Assembly (NCBI GenBank): GCA_016223085.1
Contig: JACRPS010000003.1
Coordinates: forward strand, 1,112,274-1,176,273
Reading direction: 5' to 3'
DNA length: 64,000 nucleotides
Source: Chloroflexota bacterium
GTDB taxonomy: Bacteria; Chloroflexota; Anaerolineae; Aggregatilineales; Phototrophicaceae
Shown: positions 1 to 8,820 of the stretch, piece by piece
How positions within the stretch are numbered: position 1 is the first letter of the stretch
Layout of the letters: each line of letters begins with the position of its first letter
Notes under the pieces: model-generated
What the model was told of the DNA's origin: nothing
Databases searched by the model: none
The model's input: only the letters and a program-made list of their open reading frames with translations
Translations under genes and position numbers: made by a program

Positions 1-647
1 TCGGTAATCCACTTGCGTTCGCCGCTGGCCGCCAGTTCCGCCAGGTTAAGCTGGCTGGCCGGCGAATCCCAGGGGAGAATCGGCGCGTTGGGGTCATACT
101 CAACCGCAACCACCGACACCCAGGCCGCCGTCGGCTCGAACAGCACTGGCGCGGTACTGATCTGCTTGCAGGAATCCATCACGCGGCGGTAATAGTCAAT
201 ATCCCAGCCGCCGAAGGCATCCGTCTTATAATTCTTCCCGTTCACAAACAGCGTGAGTGTTTCCACCACCGGCGAGGTCGAACTGGGGGGTTCGAGGTTC
301 GCTTTGGCGCTGTAGTTGTAAAACTGCTTGTTGATTTGCAGATCGGTGACAAACTGCCGAATCTGGTCATCGGTCACTTTATCCCACAACACCTGTGTCT
401 CAAACGGGCCGAGTTCGTTGGTCCAGACCACGCGGTTGTCGCCGTAGACCGTGCAGGGCGGAATCTCGTTGCGCGCCAGGAAATCGTCCTGCGAACTGCC
501 GCCTTCCACGTCGGCGCGGAACACAATTGTGGCCGGGCTGCGGTCCCACTCAATCGGACTGACGTTGGCGACCGGCGTGCCGGTATCGCCCCCGCCGCCG
601 CACGCCGCCAGAATCAGCCCGCCTAACAGGTAAACCAGTCGCTTCAT
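1..647 (-). CDS. Putative secreted lipoprotein, partial (runs off the left edge)
   Basis: Minus-strand frame from ATG (cat at 645-647) reads MKRLVYLLGGLILAACGGGG..., a lipobox-like signal, open to the window edge. Confidence 0.6.
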   Translation of the reverse strand, partial: MKRLVYLLGGLILAACGGGGDTGTPVANVSPIEWDRSPATIVFRADVEGGSSQDDFLARNEIPPCTVYGDNRVVWTNELGPFETQVLWDKVTDDQIRQFVTDLQINKQFYNYSAKANLEPPSSTSPVVETLTLFVNGKNYKTDAFGGWDIDYYRRVMDSCKQISTAPVLFEPTAAWVSVVAVEYDPNAPILPWDSPASQLNLAELAASGERKWIT

Positions 648-690
648 CACTGTGACGCTCCTTGGAGTTGGCATTGTCCCGCGAAACGAG

Positions 691-1035
691 TCACTCCCCC
701 TGCCCATCCAGACTGCCGTAGCGCAGTACCAGATGGGTATGGCCGACGCTGACCACCTGGTCAGGCAGCCAGTGCATGGAGTCGCCGGGAAACAGGTCGC
801 GGCCTTCCAGCGCCGACCCATTGGCGCTGTGCATGTCCATCACGGTCACGCCGGTATCGTCCGCATAGCCGATGCGCAGATGCACGCGGGACACCCGCGC
901 GTCATCCACCACCAGCCCGCAGCTTCGCGGGCTGCGTCCTACCAGCGTCCAGCCGCTTGCCAGCGGCTCCCGGCGCACCGGGCAGTCTGGTGTGATTATT
1001 TCCACGTAATAACCGTATGGCATCGTCGCCCCCAT
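691..1035 (-). CDS. FHA domain-containing protein
   Basis: WTLVGRSPRSCGLVVDDARVSRVHLRI...DMHSANGSALEG matches the FHA pattern (GRSx..., SRxHxxI, xSxNG). Confidence 0.8.
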   Translation of the reverse strand: MGATMPYGYYVEIITPDCPVRREPLASGWTLVGRSPRSCGLVVDDARVSRVHLRIGYADDTGVTVMDMHSANGSALEGRDLFPGDSMHWLPDQVVSVGHTHLVLRYGSLDGQGE

Positions 1036-1163
1036 CTGTTATCGTACCAGATATTTTCCCGTGCGTATGTGGTACGTTTGTTAATTCTTTTTCCGGCTGC
1101 GTTTGTGATTTTTGTCACCTAACGCGGCGACACTTGACACTTGAAGAAAAGTATGAGAATCCT

Positions 1164-1192
1164 TTGGCAAAAGGAGAAGTCTTGTGTAAAAT
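1164..1192 (+). promoter_or_regulatory. Candidate sigma70-like promoter upstream of coxB
   Basis: TTGGCA (1164-1169), 17 nt, TAAAAT (1187-1192); leader of about 130 nt to coxB. Confidence 0.4.
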
Positions 1193-1329
1193 GTAACAAT
1201 ACGCCAATCGGGTTTGATCTCTCGCAGCTCATGGAACTGTAAACTGGCTCTGGTAGGTTTTCATCCTTCAAGCGGCTGCCCCGTTGCCGCCATGAAGGGG
1301 TGATTCGGGTGCACGAGTAGGATAACTGC

Positions 1330-2634
1330 ATGAATTCCACGAAGGTTGGTCCGCGTACCGTTGTTACTTTAATCATTGTCGGTGTTCTTCTGATCGTCGG
1401 CGGCTTCCTGATCTCGCAGGCGACACCGCTGATCTTCCCCGTTGAAGCGTCTGCCGAAGCCCGGCAGATTGACCAGTTGTTCCGGATTGCCCTCTTGATC
1501 GGCGGCGCGATCTTCCTGCTGGTGCAGGGGCTGCTGGCCTATTCGGTCTGGCGCTTCCGCGCCCGCGCCGGCGATTTAAGCGATGGGCCGAACATTCACG
1601 GCAATACCACGCTCGAAATCGTCTGGACGGCGATTCCGGCGGTGATCGTGGTGGTGCTCACGGTGCTTAGTTACAGTGTATGGACGAGCATCCAGAGCGT
1701 CAAGCCGGACGAGCAGGCGGTGGAAGTCCAGGGGGCGCGCTTTAACTGGGCCTTCACCTATTCAACGCCCGACCCGCGTGACTCCAGCAAAACGCTGTCG
1801 TTTAAATCCACCGAACTGCACACCTATATCGGACGCCCGGTGCGGCTGGAAATGCGGACGCAGGACGTGATACATTCGTTCTGGGTGCCGGCCATGCGCA
1901 TCAAGCAGGACGTGATTCCGGGGCGCGTGACCGAGTACCGCTTTACGCCGGTGGAAGCCGCCGGCGAAACCTACCCGGCGCGGTATCCGATCCAATGCGC
2001 CGAACTGTGCGGCGCGGAACACGGCAACATGATCGCCTGGGTGGTGGTTCACCAGACCGAGGACGATTACACCGCCTGGTTCAATCAGGAAGTGGACAAG
2101 GTGCTGAACCCGCCGGCAGACCCGGTGGTGCGCGGCGAAGGCATCCTCGCCAGCCAGGTTTACCCGTGCCACACCTGTCACGTCCTGAATACCGAAACGC
2201 TCCAGTGGGCGGGCAATGTTGGCCCGGCACTGAACGGTGTGGGCGACCGCGCCGCCGGCCCGCGCAGCACGGCTACCGGCCTGTCGGCTGCCGATTACCT
2301 CTACCAGTCCATCCACGAGCCAAACGCTTACCTCGCGCCGGGCTTTGGGCCGCTGATGCCGCAGCTTAATATCCCGGAATGTGAGACGCGTTCGATTGTT
2401 GCCTACCTGTGCACGCTAACCAGCTCCGGCCAGCCGGCCTGCACCGTCGAACTGCCGCCGGAATGCGGCGCGGGCGCGCCGCCAGAAGCCACGCCGGAAG
2501 CGACCGCCGAGGGAACGCCGGAGTCGTCGTTTGACCCCAGCGCGCCGCCGTCAGGCGAGGGCGCGTCCAACCCGACGCCGGAAGCAACCGCGCCGGCGGC
2601 TGACGTGACCGCCGAAGCGACAGCAGCGCCGTAG
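1330..2634 (+). CDS. coxB: Cytochrome c oxidase subunit II with fused cytochrome c domain (caa3-type)
   Basis: CuA motif CAELCGAEHGNM, heme c motif CHTCH, N-terminal TM helices, Pro/Thr/Ala-rich C-terminal tail. Confidence 0.92.
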   Translation: MNSTKVGPRTVVTLIIVGVLLIVGGFLISQATPLIFPVEASAEARQIDQLFRIALLIGGAIFLLVQGLLAYSVWRFRARAGDLSDGPNIHGNTTLEIVWTAIPAVIVVVLTVLSYSVWTSIQSVKPDEQAVEVQGARFNWAFTYSTPDPRDSSKTLSFKSTELHTYIGRPVRLEMRTQDVIHSFWVPAMRIKQDVIPGRVTEYRFTPVEAAGETYPARYPIQCAELCGAEHGNMIAWVVVHQTEDDYTAWFNQEVDKVLNPPADPVVRGEGILASQVYPCHTCHVLNTETLQWAGNVGPALNGVGDRAAGPRSTATGLSAADYLYQSIHEPNAYLAPGFGPLMPQLNIPECETRSIVAYLCTLTSSGQPACTVELPPECGAGAPPEATPEATAEGTPESSFDPSAPPSGEGASNPTPEATAPAADVTAEATAAP

Positions 2635-2642
2635 ACCAATCC

Positions 2643-2670
2643 GTAGGGACACGGTATACCGTGTCCCTAC
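2643..2670. repeat. Dispersed palindromic element GTAGGGACACGGTATACCGTGTCCCTAC
   Basis: 28-nt perfect palindrome; close relatives at many intergenic sites in this window. Confidence 0.85.
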
Positions 2671-2754
2671 CTACAAATTCTAACGGAAACAATTCGTAAC
2701 GGTTCTACACTGGTTGAAATGGCTTAACCGTTAAGCTGTTGGGAGAAATCAAGT

Positions 2755-4476
2755 ATGGCAAGTATATCGGTTCCGGTTGGCGGCGTTCCAACCCAGGCTG
2801 CGCCCCGGCCACGCCTGCGCGCAAGCGACTTCCTGCGCTGGAGCGTTGACCACAAGATCATCGGCGTGCAGTACATGGTCACGTCGTTTGTCTTTTTCCT
2901 GGTCGGCGGCACGCTGGCGATGCTGATCCGCTGGGAACTGCTCACGCCGAATCTGGACCTGGTGCAGACCGGCTCGCAGTACAACAGCCTGTTCAGCGTG
3001 CACGGTCTGGTGATGATCTTCCTGTGGATCATTCCCATGTTTGCCGGGTTTGGGAACTACCTCGTGCCACTGATGCTTGGCGCGAAGGACATGGCCTTCC
3101 CCTGGCTGAACGCCTTCGCCTTCTGGCTGATTCCCCCGGCGGGTATCCTGATGCTCGGCAGTATGCTGGTCGGTGCGCCGGAAGCCGGCTGGACGCAGTA
3201 CCCGCCCCTCAGCACGCTGTTCAGCGGCGACGGCCAGACCCTGGCGGCGCTGGCGGTTCACCTGCTGGGTATTTCGTCCATCCTGGGCGCGATCAACTTC
3301 ATCGTAACGATCAAAAACATGCGCCCGGCGGGCATGAGCTACTGGCAGATGCCGCTGTTTGTGTGGGCGATTCTGGCGACCTCAATCATCGTGGTGATGG
3401 CAACGCCGTTCCTGGCGGGCGGCCTGACGCTGCTCATCCTCGACCGCATCGCCGGCACGACCTTCTTCGACGCCAATCGCGGCGGCGACGTGCTGCTGTG
3501 GCAGAACGTGTTCTGGTTCTACAGCCACCCGGCAGTGTACATCATGGTCCTGCCCGGCATGGGCGTCCTGTCGGATGTGCTGACGACCCACTCACGCAAA
3601 CCGATCTTCGGTTACAAGATGGTGGCGCTGTCCAGCCTCGCCATCGCCCTGGTTGGCTTTACGGTGTGGGCGCACCACATGTTCACCAGCCTGCAGCCGG
3701 CGCTGCGCATCCCGTTCATGATTACTTCGATGATTATCGCCGTGCCCACCGGCATCAAAATCTTTAGCTGGCTGGGCACGATCTGGGGCGGCAAGATTCG
3801 CTTCACCAGTGCCATGCTGTTCTCGCTCGGTTTCCTCTCGATGTTTGTTATCGGCGGCATCACCGGCGTGATGCTGGCGATGATTCCGTTTAACCTGCAC
3901 GTCCACGACACCTACTTTGTGGTATCGCACCTGCACTTCGTACTGTTTGGCGGTAGCGTGTTTGCCATTTACTCCGGCATTTACCACTGGTTCCCGAAGA
4001 TCACCGGGCGGATGCTGAACGAACGGCTGGGGCGGTGGCACTTCGTGCTGACGTACCTCGGCTTCTTCTTCACCTTCTTCCCAATGCACTTCATCGGCAT
4101 GTTGGGGATGCCGCGCCGCGTGGCGGTCTACCTGCCAGAGTTCCAGGGGTTAAACACGATTGCCAGCATCAGTTCGTTTGTGCTGGGGCTGTCCACTTTC
4201 CTGCTGGTGATTAACGTGATTATCAGCCTGCGCAATGGCCGCATCGCCGGCGCGAACCCCTGGCGCTCACTGACGCTGGAATGGGCTACCACGTCACCGC
4301 CGCCGGCGACCAACTTCATCGGCGACCCGGTGATGTTCCCCGACCCCTACGGTTACGGTATGCCGGAAGCGGCGGCGTATCTGGAGAGCATTGACCGGCA
4401 GTTTGGCGCGCCGGCGCGCCCACCGGTGACGGACAAACCCGCGCCGGGCGTGACGGTGGTTGAAAGCGGAGATTAA
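2755..4476 (+). CDS. coxA: Cytochrome c oxidase subunit I
   Basis: WFYSHPAVYIMVLPGMG, HHMFTS, HDTYFVVSHLHFVLFGG motifs; full length. Confidence 0.95.
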   Translation: MASISVPVGGVPTQAAPRPRLRASDFLRWSVDHKIIGVQYMVTSFVFFLVGGTLAMLIRWELLTPNLDLVQTGSQYNSLFSVHGLVMIFLWIIPMFAGFGNYLVPLMLGAKDMAFPWLNAFAFWLIPPAGILMLGSMLVGAPEAGWTQYPPLSTLFSGDGQTLAALAVHLLGISSILGAINFIVTIKNMRPAGMSYWQMPLFVWAILATSIIVVMATPFLAGGLTLLILDRIAGTTFFDANRGGDVLLWQNVFWFYSHPAVYIMVLPGMGVLSDVLTTHSRKPIFGYKMVALSSLAIALVGFTVWAHHMFTSLQPALRIPFMITSMIIAVPTGIKIFSWLGTIWGGKIRFTSAMLFSLGFLSMFVIGGITGVMLAMIPFNLHVHDTYFVVSHLHFVLFGGSVFAIYSGIYHWFPKITGRMLNERLGRWHFVLTYLGFFFTFFPMHFIGMLGMPRRVAVYLPEFQGLNTIASISSFVLGLSTFLLVINVIISLRNGRIAGANPWRSLTLEWATTSPPPATNFIGDPVMFPDPYGYGMPEAAAYLESIDRQFGAPARPPVTDKPAPGVTVVESGD

Positions 4477-4484
4477 AACCCCTA

Positions 4485-4590
4485 TCCCTCTGCCCTTCCC
4501 CTGTACACGGAGAAAGGGAGCAATCAACGTCTCCCGTTCCCCCTTTCCGTATACGGGGAGGGGGTTAGGGGGAGGTGTTCAACACGATTT
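4485..4590. repeat. Degenerate 'CCCCTTCCCC...GGGGAGGGGGTTAGGGGGAGG' type intergenic repeat
   Basis: Pyrimidine-rich then purine-rich arms (ccctttccgtatacggggagggggttagggggaggtg) between coxA and the next gene. Confidence 0.45.
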
Positions 4591-4593
4591 AAG

Positions 4594-5193
4594 ATGGATC
4601 GGAAGCACGACACGATGCAAGGCGAATTATCGGAACGTCCACTGACGCCGCAGGAACTGCTCGACCTGAAAAACAAACGCACCGGGCTGGCGATTTTCCA
4701 GTTCACCTGGATTCTCGTCTTTGTCTGCCTGATGTTTGTGCACTGGTGGATTCGCGGCCAGTCGCCGGTGTGGCCGCCGGAAGGGGTGGCAAAACACGGC
4801 GTGCTAGTGCCAACGATCATGACACTGGCGCTGGTCGCCAGCAGCTTCAGCGCGCGCCACGCCAACCACGCCATGAAGGCGGATGATCGGGATACGTTTT
4901 TCCGCCACTGGCGCATCATGATTGGACTGGGGGCGCTGTTTGTACTGGTAATGGCGGTCGAATGGCTGCTCGTGCCGGTCAGCGGGCAGTACAGCAATCT
5001 GTTCCGCGTGCTGGTCGGGTTTCACGGCGTTCACGCGCTGGCAATTGGCGCGTTCCTGCTGCGGGTGTACCGTAACGCGCGGGCGGGGGCGTACAGCGCG
5101 CGCCACTTCTGGCCGGTGGAAGCCGCCGCCGGTTTGTGGTATTTTGTTACCGTCGCGTGGATTTTGTTCTACGTGGTGCTGTACTGGAGTTGA
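4594..5193 (+). CDS. Heme-copper oxidase subunit III family protein (first copy)
   Basis: Polytopic; GFHGVHALAIGAFLLRVYRNARAGAYSARHFWPVEAAAGLWYFVTVAWILFYVVLYW matches subunit III C-terminal helices. Confidence 0.75.
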   Translation: MDRKHDTMQGELSERPLTPQELLDLKNKRTGLAIFQFTWILVFVCLMFVHWWIRGQSPVWPPEGVAKHGVLVPTIMTLALVASSFSARHANHAMKADDRDTFFRHWRIMIGLGALFVLVMAVEWLLVPVSGQYSNLFRVLVGFHGVHALAIGAFLLRVYRNARAGAYSARHFWPVEAAAGLWYFVTVAWILFYVVLYWS

Positions 5194-5197
5194 AAGG

Positions 5198-5255
5198 CAT
5201 GAGGTACGAGGGATGAGTAAAAATCCAAACCCGTACCTCGTACCTCATTACTGAC
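5198..5255. repeat. Inverted pair of 7-nt period arrays (GAGGTAC-GAGGGAT / GTACCTC-GTACCTC)
   Basis: gcatgaggtacgagggatgag ... cccgtacctcgtacctcatta. Confidence 0.6.
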
Positions 5256-5277
5256 ATCTACAGAGGGAGAAAGAAGT

Positions 5278-6279
5278 ATGCGTCCGGGAATCGCGCGGGC
5301 TGTACCGATGGGCATCCTGGGGTTTGCGCTCGGCGCGCTGCTGGCGGTGGTCATCCGTCTGCTGCAAGGGCTGGACCCCAACCCGAATGACCCCTACGGG
5401 TACGTTGGCCCGGCCTTTGTGCTGGGTGCGTTTTTGAGTTCGGGCTTTTTTATCTGGGGCATCGGGGCGTTTGACCCCCGCCTGAACGTACACGGCGAAG
5501 AGCCGGCGGAACTAACGCCTGAAGCAGAAAAGGCGGCAGAAACGACGGTCAGGCCGCTGGCGCTCCTCACCAGCCACATCTGGCAGATCACCTTCTGGCT
5601 GATTGTGCTGGTCGTCGCCATCGCCATTTTCGCCTTCCTGCCGTCTGGCCCGGCGATTCAAAGCGTGGCCGGCGATGGCAACCCGGCAGCCATCAACTAC
5701 ACCACGCTGGCGCTGCCCTTCGGCGGGCCAACCATCACCGTCAGCTACCTGACACTGTTTATTGTATTTGTGATCTGGACAATTTTATCGCTGGCAATCG
5801 TCGCCGGGCTGCTGGCCTTTATCATGGGTTATTTCTCCTTCGGGGTAAAAAACCCCAACGCGGCCTTCATCCCCTGGCGGCGGGTGATTTTCGTGCTGGT
5901 GCTGCTGGCGCTCATCCCGATTCCGCTGCTGTTCCCGACGCTGGTGGTGCCAACCGCCTTCCTCATGCCGGCCATTATCCTCATCCCGCTGCTGCTGGTC
6001 ATTGGCTATCCCGGCGTGCTGACCGTGCTGATTTTGCTGGTGGCGCTGGCGCTGCCGGTGCTGCTGCCCAACATCGCGCTGTCCACCGGCGCGCTGGTGG
6101 CGCTGGTGCTGATTCTGGCGTTTTTCCTGCTGTTGCCGGTCTCGATCATCCGTATGGTCATCCCGCGCCCGATCTGGCAGCGGTACGCGGCAGTGGAATG
6201 GCACATGTTGATTCCGCGCTTTGCTCACGCGGTCGCGCGGGCGCTGCGCGGCCTGCCAGCATTGCTGGGGCAGCGGTAA
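5278..6279 (+). CDS. Polytopic membrane protein of unknown function within the cox operon
   Basis: Long hydrophobic ORF co-oriented between two subunit III-like genes; RBS-like agagggaga upstream. Confidence 0.7.
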   Translation: MRPGIARAVPMGILGFALGALLAVVIRLLQGLDPNPNDPYGYVGPAFVLGAFLSSGFFIWGIGAFDPRLNVHGEEPAELTPEAEKAAETTVRPLALLTSHIWQITFWLIVLVVAIAIFAFLPSGPAIQSVAGDGNPAAINYTTLALPFGGPTITVSYLTLFIVFVIWTILSLAIVAGLLAFIMGYFSFGVKNPNAAFIPWRRVIFVLVLLALIPIPLLFPTLVVPTAFLMPAIILIPLLLVIGYPGVLTVLILLVALALPVLLPNIALSTGALVALVLILAFFLLLPVSIIRMVIPRPIWQRYAAVEWHMLIPRFAHAVARALRGLPALLGQR

Positions 6280-6297
6280 TTGGGATTATTGTTAACT

Positions 6298-6325
6298 GTA
6301 GGGACACGATATATCGTGTCCCTAC
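6298..6325. repeat. Dispersed palindromic element GTAGGGACACGATATATCGTGTCCCTAC
   Basis: 28-nt perfect palindrome. Confidence 0.9.
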
Positions 6326-6341
6326 ACCGAGAGGGGAATTT

Positions 6342-6986
6342 ATGAGCAATGTAAGCGTTTACCATGAGACCGAGGCACACGCCGCGCACCACCCCAGCGC
6401 TGCCGAACGGTCGGATAACCTGAAGTTCGCCACCTGGCTGTACCTTGCGTCAGAAGTGGTGATTTTTGCTGTGTTGATCGCCACCTACGTGGTCTTCCGG
6501 CTGCACAACCCGGAAGTGGTCGCACAGTTTCACGAGGGTATCCAGGAATGGCCGGGTATCTGGCTGGTGTCCATCAACACCTTCCTGCTGCTGTCCAGCA
6601 GTTGGGCGATGGTGATGGGTTTGCGGCAGATACAACTGGGCAACCGGCAGGGGCTAATCCGCTGGATCAGCCTGACCGCGCTACTGGGCACGATCTTTGT
6701 TATTCTACAATACGTTGAATACACCGAACTGTCGCACAAGGGCATCACCCTGTATTACAATCAGGACAGCACCTTCACCGACTACGGGATGCGGTTTTAC
6801 GCGCCGACGGCGTTTCACGGCTTCCACGTCATTGTCGGCGTGCTGTGGGCGCTGTACGTGGTGTTTAACGCCCGCCGGGGTCGGTACACTGCCACCAATT
6901 ATGCCGGCGTGGAAGTCTTCGGGTTGTACTGGCACTTCGTGGACGTGGTCTGGATTGTCCTGTTTACGCTGATTTATCTGGTATAA
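6342..6986 (+). CDS. coxC: Cytochrome c oxidase subunit III (second copy)
   Basis: Start at MSNVSVYHE after gagaggggaa; FATWLYLASEVVIFAVLIATY...APTAFHGFHVIVGVLWALYVVFNARRG...GLYWHFVDVVWIVLFTLIYL. Confidence 0.9.
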   Translation: MSNVSVYHETEAHAAHHPSAAERSDNLKFATWLYLASEVVIFAVLIATYVVFRLHNPEVVAQFHEGIQEWPGIWLVSINTFLLLSSSWAMVMGLRQIQLGNRQGLIRWISLTALLGTIFVILQYVEYTELSHKGITLYYNQDSTFTDYGMRFYAPTAFHGFHVIVGVLWALYVVFNARRGRYTATNYAGVEVFGLYWHFVDVVWIVLFTLIYLV

Positions 6987-6997
6987 GGTGAAACGCG

Positions 6998-7492
6998 ATG
7001 GCTGACACGAATCAAACGCCTCTGGAAGATCGCCCCGGTAGCCCGACCACGGACCAGCCGCTGGACCCGCCGGAGCAGACCGAAGCGCCGCCGGTGGTGG
7101 AAGGCTTCGCCGCCGCGCGCGAGTCACTGGCAGCAGCGATTGAGGAGGCCGCGCCCGCCGCGCACGAAGACCAGCACGCCGGCCCAACCCATTACGTCGG
7201 CAATACCACTGTCCTGTTTGGCCGCGTGATTCCGCTGCCAGTCTACACCGTCGTTTTTATCGCGTTGGGTATCCTGACGCTGTTTGAACTGGCGCTGGCG
7301 GAAGTGTTCCCGCGCGGTGGCCTGACGATTCCGATCATGCTGCTCGCCAGTCTGACCAAGGCGGCGCTGGTGGTGTGGTTCTACATGCACCTCAACAGTG
7401 ACAGTCGGGTATTCGCGCTGACGCTGCTGATTCCGGTGGTGATGGTGCTGCTGGCGACCGGCTTCCTGATGATTGTGCCGATTGGGTATTAG
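6998..7492 (+). CDS. Cytochrome c oxidase subunit IV family protein
   Basis: Three-TM C-terminus with LASLTKAALVVWFYMHLNSDSRVF, typical of COX IV / CyoD-like proteins. Confidence 0.8.
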   Translation: MADTNQTPLEDRPGSPTTDQPLDPPEQTEAPPVVEGFAAARESLAAAIEEAAPAAHEDQHAGPTHYVGNTTVLFGRVIPLPVYTVVFIALGILTLFELALAEVFPRGGLTIPIMLLASLTKAALVVWFYMHLNSDSRVFALTLLIPVVMVLLATGFLMIVPIGY

Positions 7493-7677
7493 GTAGTTCC
7501 GAGTTTAGGGCGGATGGCATATACTCCCTGACCTCACTGGTAACGACGAGGCACGTCCCTATAGGACAATAGCACGGGTTACAAAGCAGTTCATCGAGGA
7601 AAGCTTGTAAGGCAAGGCGCGCAGGCGGCAAGGGGTAAGCCGAGATTTACCTGACACACAACGAAATGGACTGACAT

Positions 7678-8427
7678 ATGCGGGTGGATTTGGGCGGACA
7701 GGTGGCGCTGGTGACCGGTTCGGCGCACCGTGTCGGGAAGGCAATTGCGCTGGAACTGGCGCGGCGGGGGGTGAATATCCTGGTGCATTACGGCTCGTCG
7801 GCTGCGGCGGCGACGGAAACGGTGCGCGAGATCAAATCGCTGGGGGTGGATGCCTATTCCGCACAGGCGGACATCAGCACCGAGGACGGGGTGGAAACGA
7901 TGTTCACCGCCCTGCGCGAACACTTCGGGCGGCTGCACATCCTGGTTAACAGCGCCTCCAATTTTCAAAAACGCCATCTGCTGGAAGTCAGCCTGAAGGA
8001 CTGGCAGGCAACGATCAACACCAACCTGACCGGCCCATTCCTGTGTACGCAGGCGGCAGCGGCCCTGATGCGGCAGAATGACCCGCCCGGCGGCGTAATT
8101 ATCAACATCCTCGACAAAGGGGCGCTGTCCCCCTGGCCGGAGTACCCGCACCACAGTGTCAGCAAAGCGGGCTTGTGGATGCTGACCCAGGTCAGCGCCG
8201 TCAGCCTCGCGCCGGACATCCGCGTAAACGCCGTCATTCCGGGGCCGGTGCTGAAACCCGCCGGCACCAACATGAGCGACGAAGACTGGGCGAAGGTGGG
8301 GCAGAAAACGCCGCTGCAGCGTACCGGCAGCGCCGAGGACGTAGCGCGGGCGGTGGCCTATCTCGCCAGCGAGGACTTTATCACCGGCACGGCGATTCAC
8401 GTCAATGGCGGCGAGCATTTGTGGTAA
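7678..8427 (+). CDS. SDR family oxidoreductase
   Basis: Rossmann motif GSAHRVGKAIALELARRG, NSASNF, catalytic YPHHSVSKAG, INVNGG-type C-terminus. Confidence 0.9.
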   Translation: MRVDLGGQVALVTGSAHRVGKAIALELARRGVNILVHYGSSAAAATETVREIKSLGVDAYSAQADISTEDGVETMFTALREHFGRLHILVNSASNFQKRHLLEVSLKDWQATINTNLTGPFLCTQAAAALMRQNDPPGGVIINILDKGALSPWPEYPHHSVSKAGLWMLTQVSAVSLAPDIRVNAVIPGPVLKPAGTNMSDEDWAKVGQKTPLQRTGSAEDVARAVAYLASEDFITGTAIHVNGGEHLW

Positions 8428-8461
8428 TCACGGCGCACATCGTTCTGGCGCATCGCGCGGA

Positions 8462-8600
8462 GCTGCGCCGGACGCTGAAGCCATCCGGCTGAACAAAAAA
8501 GCCACCTGGAAGGTGGCTGGCAAGATGAGCGAGTCGTTTTCCGCAGCCCACTTCCAGCGGGCTTACGGTGAAGGGTTAGCCGGGGGCTTTCTTCCGAACG
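8462..8600 (-). repeat. Ordered multi-hairpin repeat element (reverse orientation)
   Basis: Hairpins cggacgctgaagccatccggct, agccacctggaaggtggct, gcccacttccagcgggct, in the inverse order of the copies at 46664 and 52679. Confidence 0.6.
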
Positions 8601-8645
8601 GGGATGGCTGTCCCCTGATTGAAGACCCCTGGCGGCGCAAGCGCT

Positions 8646-8671
8646 TAGGGGCACGGCATGCCGTGCCCCTA
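8646..8671. repeat. Dispersed palindromic element (taggggcacggcatgccgtgccccta)
   Basis: 26-nt perfect palindrome. Confidence 0.85.
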
Positions 8672-8719
8672 CTGGTAAATAAAAGCGGTTTACGGATAGG
8701 TTCTTAACGTGGTCGGTAT

Positions 8720-8741
8720 GGGACGAGATATATCTCGTCCC
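8720..8741. repeat. Dispersed palindromic element (gggacgagatatatctcgtccc)
   Basis: 22-nt perfect palindrome. Confidence 0.85.
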
Positions 8742-8770
8742 TACTGTTTTGGCATGTGTCTCAAGACGTG

Positions 8771-8795
8771 AGGGACACGCCGCCGCCGTGTCCCT
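8771..8795. repeat. Dispersed palindromic element (agggacacgccgccgccgtgtccct)
   Basis: Inverted repeat arms agggacac / gtgtccct. Confidence 0.75.
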
Positions 8796-8820
8796 ACACC
8801 ATCCCTATCGCATCATCGTC

